The notes beneath the pieces are model-generated. The model did no database searches, was not told the origin of the DNA, and worked only from the letters and a program-made list of their open reading frames with translations. A DNA stretch of 64,000 nt from DASQMT01 sp963835735 (GTDB lineage: Bacteria > Actinomycetota > Thermoleophilia > Solirubrobacterales > Solirubrobacteraceae). Both the position numbers and the translations under genes were made by a program. Below, piece after piece: positions 33,216 through 39,889 of this stretch. Within the stretch, counting starts at the first letter, position 1. Each line of letters begins with the position of its first letter. The DNA lies in the NCBI GenBank assembly GCA_963835735.1, contig CAWIGP010000007.1, positions 124,001 to 188,000 on the forward strand, written 5' to 3'.

Positions 33216-34879
33216 GCGTCGGCGAGGTACTGGTGGATGAACTGGACGCTCATCGAGCCCTCGCCGACGGCGCTCGCCACGCGCTTGATCGAGCGGTGGC
33301 GCACGTCGCCGGCGACGAACACGCCCGGCAGCGTCGTCTCGAGCAGGAACGGGTCGCGCTCCAGCGGCCAGCGGTGACCCTCGGCGACGCCGATGTCGGG
33401 GCCCGCGAGCACGAAGCCGCGCTCGTCGCGCCCGACGCGCTCGCCGACCCAGTCGGTGTACGGCGCGGCCCCGATGAACACGAACATCGCCGAGGCGCTG
33501 AGCTCTTCCTCGCCGTCCGGGCCCGCGAGCCGCAGCGCGGCCAGCTGGCCGTCGCCCTCGGCGGCGGCGACCTGCGTGTGCGTGCGCACCTCGATGTTCT
33601 CGATCGCGGCGACCTGCTCGACCAGGTAATGCGACATCGACCGCTCCAGCGAGTCGCCGCGGACGACCACCAGCACGCGGCCCGCCTGGCGCGACAGGTA
33701 CACGGCGGCCTGGCCGGCGGAGTTCGCGCCGCCGATCACGACGACCGTCTGGCCCTTGCACGCCTCCGCCTCGACGAGCGAGGCGCCGTAGTAGACGCCG
33801 CGGCCCTCGAGCCGCTCGACGCCGGGCGCGTCGAGCCGGCGGTACGCCACGCCGGTCGCGATCAGCACGGTGTGGCCGGCGAGCTCGGCGCCGCCGGCGA
33901 GCGTCACGACGCGCTGCGGACCGCGCGCCTCCAGGCTCGTCACCTCCTGCACGGTCAGCAGCTCGGCGCCGAAGCGGCGCGCCTGGTCGTGTGCGCGGCG
34001 CGCCAGGTCGGCGCCGGAAAGGCCGCCCGGGAAGCCGAGGTAGTTCTCGATCAGCGAGCTCTGCCCCGCCTGCCCGCCGGGCGCCTCGCGCTCCACGAGC
34101 ACCGTGCGCAGGCCCTCGGAAGCGCCGTAGACCGCCGCGGCCAGGCCCGCCGGGCCGCCGCCGACGATCACGAGGTCGTAGAAGTCGAGCTCCGCGTGGG
34201 TCGGGAAGCCCAGCCGTCCGGCGAGCTCAAGCGGCGTCGGCGCCTCGAGCACCGTGCCGTCGCGCAGGAACACGGCAGGCAGCCGGCCGGCGGCGACGCC
34301 GGCGATGTCGAGCAGCCGCTGCGCCTCCGGGTCGCGCTCCAACTCCAGCCACTCGTACGGGACGCGGTTGCGCGCGAGCAGGTCGCGCGCCTCGTGCGAG
34401 GCGGGGGAGAAGCGGTGGCCGACCACGCGCACCTCGGGATCGGCGAGCACGGCGTCGGCGGCCCAATCGCCGAGCAGGTCCTCGACGGTCGGGTAGAGCC
34501 GCTCCTCGGGCGGGTCCCACGGCTTCTGCAGGTAGTAGTCGATCTGGGCCTGGTTGATCGCGGCGATCGCCGCGTCGGTGTCCGCGTACGCGGTCAGCAG
34601 CGCGCGCTTGGCCTTCGGGAACACGCTGCGCGCGGCCTCGAGCAGCTCCACGCCGGTCATGCCCGGCATGCGCTGGTCGGCGAGCACGAGCGCGAGCGCC
34701 TCGCCGCGGCGGCGCAGCTCGCGCATCAGCTCCTCGGCCTCGGCGCCGGAGCCGGCGCGCAGCACGCGGTACTCCTCCCCGAACCGTCCGCGCAGGTCGC
34801 GCTGCACGGCGCGCAGCACCGGCGGCTCGTCGTCGACGACGAGCAGCGCGGGGCGGCGGGCGGTCTCGGGCGCGGTCAC
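33212..34879 (-). CDS. response regulator fused to thioredoxin-like and thioredoxin-reductase domains
   Basis: A 555-residue fusion. Residues about 10-130 are a receiver domain (LLVVDDEPPVLRAV; phospho-Asp in LVLADQRMPGMTG; Lys in LQKPWDPPE). About 150-225 is a thioredoxin-like domain with RFSPASHEARDLL where CxxC would be. About 235-555 is a TrxR domain (VIVGGGPAGLAAAVYGASEG; VVVIGGANSAGQAAVYLSR; PGVFVAGDV). The TrxR active-site CATC is replaced by YGAS. I use the GTG at 34879: TAGGGT lies seven bases upstream on the minus strand; the ATG at 34882 would be too close. Phosphorylation probably controls redox output directly instead of DNA binding. Confidence 0.87.
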   Translation of the reverse strand: MTAPETARRPALLVVDDEPPVLRAVQRDLRGRFGEEYRVLRAGSGAEAEELMRELRRRGEALALVLADQRMPGMTGVELLEAARSVFPKAKRALLTAYADTDAAIAAINQAQIDYYLQKPWDPPEERLYPTVEDLLGDWAADAVLADPEVRVVGHRFSPASHEARDLLARNRVPYEWLELERDPEAQRLLDIAGVAAGRLPAVFLRDGTVLEAPTPLELAGRLGFPTHAELDFYDLVIVGGGPAGLAAAVYGASEGLRTVLVEREAPGGQAGQSSLIENYLGFPGGLSGADLARRAHDQARRFGAELLTVQEVTSLEARGPQRVVTLAGGAELAGHTVLIATGVAYRRLDAPGVERLEGRGVYYGASLVEAEACKGQTVVVIGGANSAGQAAVYLSRQAGRVLVVVRGDSLERSMSHYLVEQVAAIENIEVRTHTQVAAAEGDGQLAALRLAGPDGEEELSASAMFVFIGAAPYTDWVGERVGRDERGFVLAGPDIGVAEGHRWPLERDPFLLETTLPGVFVAGDVRHRSIKRVASAVGEGSMSVQFIHQYLADA

Positions 34880-34991
34880 CATCCGGACCCTAGCGAGCAG
34901 GTCTGGCCGGCTCTCGACCCCGGCCGCTCCGGCCGCCTCGGCGCTCGTGTACTGCAGGCATTGAGAAGGGGCCCGGATCGCGATAGCCCTC

Positions 34992-35060
34992 CGGCGCGAC
35001 GCCGAACGTCGGTGAGCCGGCGTATACGCGCGTGCTGCACCGACGTTCGACGTCGCGCCG
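34992..35060 (-). terminator. long inverted repeat, probable terminator of the DUF3995 gene
   Basis: Arms 34992-35014 and 35038-35060 pair over 23 bases with one mismatch (core CGAACGTCGGTG / CACCGACGTTCG), separated by a 23-base spacer. It lies 19 bases beyond the stop of the minus-strand gene at 35079. The rest of the 34880-35078 gap shows no gene. It has no T-tract; an alternative is the remnant of a mobile-element end. Confidence 0.5.
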
Positions 35061-35078
35061 CGGCCGATCCCGCTCCCC

Positions 35079-35546
35079 TCAATGCCCGCCGTTCACCAGC
35101 GCAGGCGCCCGGCGAGCCGCCAGCACCAGCGCCACGCCCCACACGAAGAACCACAGGTCCCAGAAGAACACGTGCCAGCGCAGCGCATACTCGTCGGTGT
35201 CGTCGCTCGCATCGACGATGCCGGCCAGCACCAGCGCGCCCGCGAGCACGAGCACGCCGCCGTACAGGGCGAGCCCGACGCCGCCGACGGTGGCGAGCAG
35301 CGTGCGCGCCCGGCGGCTGAAGCGCTGGCCCCAGGGCTGCACCAAGGACAGCGCGAGCGCGGCGCCGAGCAGCTTGGCCAGGACCACCACGGCAAGCGTC
35401 ACAACCGTTCCCGTAGCGCGCGAGCGCGCGAGCTCCTCGATCTCCCCGCCGACCGTGTTGAGCAGCGCTGTCCCGCCGAGCAGCCAGTAGAGGCTGAACG
35501 CGGCCGACCCGAGCGCCAGAGCAGCCGCCAGATAGGCCCAGCGCAT
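35079..35546 (-). CDS. DUF3995-like small membrane protein
   Basis: A membrane protein of about 155 residues with four predicted helices (WAYLAAALALGSAAFSLYWL; VVTLAVVVLAKLLGAALALS; a Gly/Leu/Val-rich third; WDLWFFVWGVALVLA). The pattern WLLGGTALLNTVGGEIEELA near the N-terminus is typical of DUF3995 proteins, whose function is unknown. I choose the ATG at 35546 because GGGAG lies nine bases upstream on the minus strand and because the longer start at 35570 would overlap the divergent start codon of the ligase gene at 35569. Confidence 0.75.
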   Translation of the reverse strand: MRWAYLAAALALGSAAFSLYWLLGGTALLNTVGGEIEELARSRATGTVVTLAVVVLAKLLGAALALSLVQPWGQRFSRRARTLLATVGGVGLALYGGVLVLAGALVLAGIVDASDDTDEYALRWHVFFWDLWFFVWGVALVLAARRAPALVNGGH

Positions 35547-35568
35547 CCGGGTAGTCTCCCGATCAGTC

Positions 35569-37047
35569 ATGGGGGAAGACGTCACGGCCACGGTCTTCAG
35601 CCGTGAGGACCGGCAGCTTTACCGCGACAAGGTCAAGCGCAACCTGGACGTCTTCGCGCGGATGCTGCGCGAGTCGCGCTTCGACGCCGAGAAGCGCTCG
35701 ATCGGGCTGGAGATCGAGCTCAACCTGACCGACGAGGCCGGCGACCCTGCGATGGCGAACGCCGAGGTGCTCGAGAAGATCGCCGACGACGACTTCGTCA
35801 CCGAGCTCGGGCAGTTCAACATCGAGATCAACATCCCGCCGCAGCTGCTCGAGGGCGACGTGTTCGGCGTGCTCGAGGAGCGCGTGCGCGGGAGCCTGAA
35901 CGCGGCCGAGGACAAGGCCCGCACCGTCGGCGCGCACATGGTGATCGTCGGCATCCTCCCGACCCTCGGCGAGCGCCACCTGCATGTGCGCACACTGAGC
36001 GCAAACCCACGCTACGAGCTGCTCAACGAACAGATCTTCGCCGCGCGCGGAGAGGATCTCCACCTCGCGATCGACGGCATCGAGCGGCTCTCGGAGTTCG
36101 CCGACTCGATCGCACCGGAGGCCGCCTGCACCAGCGTGCAGCTGCACCAGCTCGTGCATCCCGAGCAGTTCGCGCAGCACTGGAACGCGTCGCAGGCGAT
36201 CGCCGGAGTCCAGCTCGCGGTCGGCGCGAACTCGCCGTTCTTCTTCGGCAAGGAGCTGTGGCGGGAGACGCGGATCGCGCTGTTCGAGCAGGCGACCGAC
36301 ACGCGGCCGGAGGAGCTCAAGGCGCAGGGCGTGCGGCCGCGCGTCTGGTTCGGCGAGCGCTGGATCACGTCGATCTTCGACCTGTTCGAGGAGAACGTCC
36401 GCTACTTCCCCGCGCTGCTGCCGCTGTGCGACGACGAGAACCCGGAGGAGGTGCTCGAGCGCGGCGACACGCCGACGCTCAGCGAGCTCAAGCTGCACAA
36501 CGGCACCGTCTACCGCTGGAACCGGCCCGTCTACGAGGTCGTCCGAGGGCGGCCGCACGTGCGCGTGGAGAACCGCGTGCTGCCGGCGGGCCCGACGGTC
36601 GTCGACATCCTCGCCAACGCGGCGTTCTACTACGGCGTCGTGCGGGCGCTGGTCGAGAGCGAGCGGCCGATCTGGTCGCAGATGTCGTTCTCCGCCGCCG
36701 AGGACAACATGCACGCCGGCGCGCGCGACGGCATCGACGCGCGCGTGTACTGGCCGGGGATCGGCGACGTTCCCGTGACCGAGCTGGTGCTGCGCCGCCT
36801 GCTCCCGCTCGCCCACGAAGGGCTCGAGCGCTACGGGGTCGACCCGCACGCGCGCGACCGGCTGCTGGGGATCGTCGAGCGCCGCTGCGTCGAGGAGTCG
36901 AACGGCGCGTCGTGGCAGTCGCGCACGTTCCGCCGGCTCTACGAGGACGAAGGGTTCGACCGCGTCGAGGCGCTGCGCCGCATGACGGTCGCCTACCGCG
37001 AGCACATGCACGGCAACGAGCCCGTGCACACCTGGCCGGTGGGCTGA
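35569..37047 (+). CDS. glutamate-cysteine ligase family (GCS2-like) protein
   Basis: A 492-residue carboxylate-amine ligase of the GCS2 type. It carries SIGLEIELNLTDEAGDP (metal and substrate acidic residues), ELGQFNIEINIPPQLL, SVQLHQLVHPEQF, AVGANSPFFFGKELWRETRI and VENRVLPAGPTVVDI, matching the family core. GCS2 proteins couple glutamate to cysteine or other amines using ATP. Actinobacteria usually make mycothiol, not glutathione, so the real product here is uncertain (ergothioneine-type EgtA activity is one known use). No egt genes are nearby. The ATG at 35569 has no clear ribosome site. Confidence 0.83.
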   Translation: MGEDVTATVFSREDRQLYRDKVKRNLDVFARMLRESRFDAEKRSIGLEIELNLTDEAGDPAMANAEVLEKIADDDFVTELGQFNIEINIPPQLLEGDVFGVLEERVRGSLNAAEDKARTVGAHMVIVGILPTLGERHLHVRTLSANPRYELLNEQIFAARGEDLHLAIDGIERLSEFADSIAPEAACTSVQLHQLVHPEQFAQHWNASQAIAGVQLAVGANSPFFFGKELWRETRIALFEQATDTRPEELKAQGVRPRVWFGERWITSIFDLFEENVRYFPALLPLCDDENPEEVLERGDTPTLSELKLHNGTVYRWNRPVYEVVRGRPHVRVENRVLPAGPTVVDILANAAFYYGVVRALVESERPIWSQMSFSAAEDNMHAGARDGIDARVYWPGIGDVPVTELVLRRLLPLAHEGLERYGVDPHARDRLLGIVERRCVEESNGASWQSRTFRRLYEDEGFDRVEALRRMTVAYREHMHGNEPVHTWPVG

Positions 37048-37404
37048 TCAGACGTTGCGCGCGACGCGCAGGATCACTGCGCGAGGCGCGTCGTCGGCTG
37101 CGTCGAGGACTGCCGCGAGCTCGTCGTCGCGCAGCTCCTCGGCGGCCTCGACGAGGACGACGAGCGGCTCGACCCCGGTGCCGGCCCGTGCGATCACGCG
37201 CCGGACCTCGCCGGCCTCGCGCGCCAGCGCTTCGGGCGAGGGCACCGACAGCACGACCTCGCCGGCGGCCGGCGGCTCGAGGTTGCCCTCGGCGTCGGTC
37301 GGGCCGACGTCGACCACGACGTCGGCGGGCGGTTGCGCGCTGAGCTGCCGGGCGATCGCGCCGCCGCCTGGCACCTGGATGATCAGCCGCGGATGGTGGG
37401 TCAT
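37048..37404 (-). CDS. hypothetical protein, 118 aa
   Basis: A soluble alpha/beta protein of unknown function. It starts MTHHPRLIIQVPGGGAIARQ and has strands VVVDVGPTDAEG and EPLVVLVEAAEELRDDEL followed by an Asp/Ala-rich helix, ending PRAVILRVARNV. The layout of alternating strands and helices could be a small Rossmann-like domain, but no motif decides. The ATG at 37404 overlaps the stop of the upstream VOC gene (37401-37404), so both are translated from one mRNA, whose leaderless promoter precedes the VOC gene. Confidence 0.6.
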   Translation of the reverse strand: MTHHPRLIIQVPGGGAIARQLSAQPPADVVVDVGPTDAEGNLEPPAAGEVVLSVPSPEALAREAGEVRRVIARAGTGVEPLVVLVEAAEELRDDELAAVLDAADDAPRAVILRVARNV

Positions 37405-37832
37405 CGTGCTCTCACGGTCGTGCCGCCCCACTCCTCTGGAGCGACGTCCCTCAGCGTCTCCGAGATCGTCCAGCGGTGTCCCGCGGGATCCTCCGCGTGG
37501 TATTGCCGCTCCCCGTACGGGAAGTCCGTCGGCTCCATCAGGATGCGCGCACCCTGGGCCCGGGCGCGCTCGCAGTGGGCCCTGGCGTCGTCCACACGAA
37601 TCATCACCGCGTGGGTCTCCTCGCCAACGCGGGGTGGGCGCCGGTCATGACGCACATCGCCGACGATCAGCGCCCCGTCGCCGAAGCTGAGCTGGGAGCG
37701 GTGATCGTCGCCGATCTGGACCCGCTCCACGAAGCCGAACGCTGCCTCGAGCCACGCCACCGCGTCGCGCACGTCCGGGTAGACGAGCACCGGGACGACC
37801 GACGACGACGGGATCGAACGGTTGCGCTCCAA
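37401..37832 (-). CDS. VOC-family (glyoxalase/bleomycin-resistance fold) protein
   Basis: A 143-residue protein of the vicinal oxygen chelate fold with the two beta-alpha-beta-beta-beta units: VVPVLVYPDVRDAVAWLEAA plus FGFVERVQIGDDHRSQLSFG, then AVMIRVDDARAHCERARAQG plus EDPAGHRWTISETL. Relatives include glyoxalases, dioxygenases and antibiotic-binding proteins; YGERQYHAEDPAGHRW is common in the uncharacterised YP_glyoxalase type. The TTG at 37832 is supported by TAGGCT eight bases upstream on the minus strand (37841-37846), fitting a leaderless mRNA. The function is not known. Confidence 0.8.
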   Translation of the reverse strand: MERNRSIPSSSVVPVLVYPDVRDAVAWLEAAFGFVERVQIGDDHRSQLSFGDGALIVGDVRHDRRPPRVGEETHAVMIRVDDARAHCERARAQGARILMEPTDFPYGERQYHAEDPAGHRWTISETLRDVAPEEWGGTTVRAR

Positions 37833-37969
37833 GGCTGCGGAGCCTAGACGACTCCCTTGGAAGGAATCCGCTTCCCGACCTGTCTGGTAGGGCGACAGCG
37901 CGTGTAATCGATTTCCAGACACGCGAACGCGAGGCGGAGGCAGGGGTCTCCGTAGGAAGGAGTCTCGAA

Positions 37970-38464
37970 GTGGTGAGATCGAAGCGGAAGCGATTGATCG
38001 GCCTCGTGGCGGCCGTCTTCTTGGCGTCGTCGGCGATGCTGGCCGCCACGGCGACGTCGGCGCCCGCGGCAGCCGGCTGCGACACACCCGGTCCGCTCAG
38101 GGTGACCCCCACGCAGGGAGACAAGCCGCTGCAGACATGGCGTTGCTTCGTCTACCGGCCGGACGTCCTGATCAACGACGCGGGCGACCCCGTCGGCAGC
38201 CTGAAGCGCGGCACCTCGTGGTTCGCCTGCCAGGTGAGGAGCCCCCGGCACAACGAGCCCGTCCACTACACCACCCGCGACGGCCGGCCCGCGGTTGCCG
38301 AGAGCAACTACTGGCTGTTCACGCTGAGCGACAGCACGCCGCGGAAGTGGGGCTGGTTCCCGGCGAACAAGATCGCAGGCGGCAACAACCACGAACCGAT
38401 TCGGAACGTGAAGTTCTGCGAGGCGATCGACTCCATTCCGGGGCCGCTGCCATTGCCCCGGTAG
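37970..38464 (+). CDS. small secreted protein, unknown function
   Basis: A 164-residue exported protein. The N-terminus is basic (VRSKRKRLIG) and followed by a hydrophobic signal (LVAAVFLASSAMLAATATSA, cleavage near APAAA). The mature part, about 125 residues, is rich in Trp, Pro and Asn and has Cys residues at the start, middle (WFACQV) and end (VKFCEAI) that could form disulfides. FVYRPDVLINDAGDPVGSLK and YWLFTLSDS look like an SH3-like beta barrel. An AAGGAG ribosome site (about 37957-37962) precedes the GTG at 37970; GTG at 37973 is also possible. Confidence 0.68.
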   Translation: MVRSKRKRLIGLVAAVFLASSAMLAATATSAPAAAGCDTPGPLRVTPTQGDKPLQTWRCFVYRPDVLINDAGDPVGSLKRGTSWFACQVRSPRHNEPVHYTTRDGRPAVAESNYWLFTLSDSTPRKWGWFPANKIAGGNNHEPIRNVKFCEAIDSIPGPLPLPR

Positions 38465-38549
38465 GCCGGACTGCAGTGTGAGAGGGACCGGTGCGCGCGC
38501 CCCGCGCGCACCGGTTGCCTCGGAATCCGCGACGGATCACACTGGAACG

Positions 38550-39254
38550 GTGTTGACCGTCCGCCATGCGCTCGCGGGTGGCGCGCTCGTCCTCGGCCTG
38601 GTCGCGTGCGGCAGCGGCACGCCGGCGCTGGAGGCCGGGACCGCAGTCGCCCACGACGCCCGGGCGCGCGGCGCGCCGCCCTTCACCTTCTCGGCCAGGC
38701 GGCTCGGGCCCGCGCTGCGAAGCAGGGTCAGCGGATCCTCCTGGCATCCGGGATGCCCGGTGCCGCTCGCCGAGTTGCGGTACCTGCGCATCGGCTACCG
38801 GGGGTTCGACCGGCGTGCCCGCGTCGGCGAGATGATCGTCGCCGCGTCCGCGGTGAGCGATGTGCGCCGCGTGTTCGCACGCCTGTTCCGCGCCCGCTTT
38901 CCCATCCGCCGGATGCGGCTGGTCGACGACTACGGCGGCAGTGACTTCGCGTCGATCGAGGCCGACAACACCTCGGCGTTCAACTGCCGTCGCGCCACCG
39001 GGTCGTCGCGGTTCTCGGAGCACGCCTACGGCCGTGCGATCGACGTGAACCCGATCGAGAACCCGTACGTGTATCCCGACGGCACGACCGCGCATCCGGC
39101 GTCACGCCCGTACCTGGATCGGTCACGACATCGACGTGGGATGGCATATGAGGGAGGCGTTCTGGTGCGAGCGTTCGACCGAGCCGGCTGGTCGTGGGGC
39201 GGCGACTGGTCGTCCCCGAAGGACTACCAGCACTTCTCCTCGACGGGCAGGTGA
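38550..39254 (+). CDS. M15-family (VanY-like) D-alanyl-D-alanine carboxypeptidase lipoprotein
   Basis: A 234-residue lipoprotein: the signal ALAGGALVLGLVACGSG ends in a lipobox (VAC) with the lipidated Cys. The catalytic domain is of the M15/VanY type: SEHAYGRAIDVNPIENPY has the SxHxxGxAxD zinc motif and DYQHFSSTG the final His. Such enzymes trim D-alanine or stem peptides of peptidoglycan at the outer membrane face. The GTG at 38550, not upstream starts, gives a proper signal length. It faces a convergent MBL-like gene. Confidence 0.85.
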   Translation: MLTVRHALAGGALVLGLVACGSGTPALEAGTAVAHDARARGAPPFTFSARRLGPALRSRVSGSSWHPGCPVPLAELRYLRIGYRGFDRRARVGEMIVAASAVSDVRRVFARLFRARFPIRRMRLVDDYGGSDFASIEADNTSAFNCRRATGSSRFSEHAYGRAIDVNPIENPYVYPDGTTAHPASRPYLDRSRHRRGMAYEGGVLVRAFDRAGWSWGGDWSSPKDYQHFSSTGR

Positions 39255-39264
39255 CCCGCACGCG

Positions 39265-39867
39265 CTAGCGGGCGGCGAAGCGCGCGAGCCGCTCGCGGCC
39301 GTCGCCGAGGATCGGTGTCCCGTGGGCGAACAGCAGATGGTCGAAGTCGACCTCAGCGGCGAGCCTGGCGAAGCCGTCGCGCAGGCGCTGCTTCTCGGCC
39401 TCGGGGTCGTCACCGAGCAGAGAGTCTGCGAAGAAGCCCAGGCCGTCGTAGTTGATGATGCCGTCGGCGATCGCGACCGCGCGGTGGCCGGGGATCTCCA
39501 GCGCCGTCTCGTCGGGCCAGGTGTCCGAGATCGCGCGCGGCCGGATGCCGGCGCTCAGCTCGTCGCCGAAGTCATACGGCTGCACCCGGTCTGCGGGCAG
39601 CTCGTACATCCCCGTACGCGGCGCGCGGATGATCACGCCGAATCGGTCCTGGATATCGAACGCCGAGCGCGTGTGGTGGCGGTTCGTCAGCAGGATCTCG
39701 CCGATCTCCCGGCCGTCGAACCACTCGAGTCCCTCGGCCGGCGCTATCGGGTCGATGAGGACGCCCTCCTCCACTAGGAAGTGCGAGCCGGACTCGAGCC
39801 GCGCACTCCGATGGCGTGCCGTCCAGTGCAAGACGCCCGGCAGGACCTCGTGGATCGGCTCCGCCAT
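39265..39867 (-). CDS. MBL-fold-like protein with degenerate metal site
   Basis: A protein of about 200 residues with metallo-beta-lactamase-like topology (SGSHFLVEEGVLIDPIAPAE, a strand-loop LLTNRHHTRSAFDI, and LLFAHGTPILGDGRERLARF). The canonical HxHxDH is replaced by NRHHTRSAF, so the usual two-metal hydrolase site is not intact, although the final HG is kept. It may have lost activity or bind a single metal. ATG at 39867 is used; a GTG at 39876 is possible. It is convergent with the VanY-like gene and runs in the same direction as the large LuxR ATPase, 23 bases downstream of that gene's stop. Confidence 0.65.
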   Translation of the reverse strand: MAEPIHEVLPGVLHWTARHRSARLESGSHFLVEEGVLIDPIAPAEGLEWFDGREIGEILLTNRHHTRSAFDIQDRFGVIIRAPRTGMYELPADRVQPYDFGDELSAGIRPRAISDTWPDETALEIPGHRAVAIADGIINYDGLGFFADSLLGDDPEAEKQRLRDGFARLAAEVDFDHLLFAHGTPILGDGRERLARFAAR

Positions 39868-39889
39868 GCCGGGCACTATGACGGCGTGT

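Noticed and set aside
35547..35570. ATG at 35570 as start of the DUF3995 gene
   Set aside because: It overlaps the divergent ligase start codon and has no ribosome site, whereas 35546 has GGGAG at good spacing.
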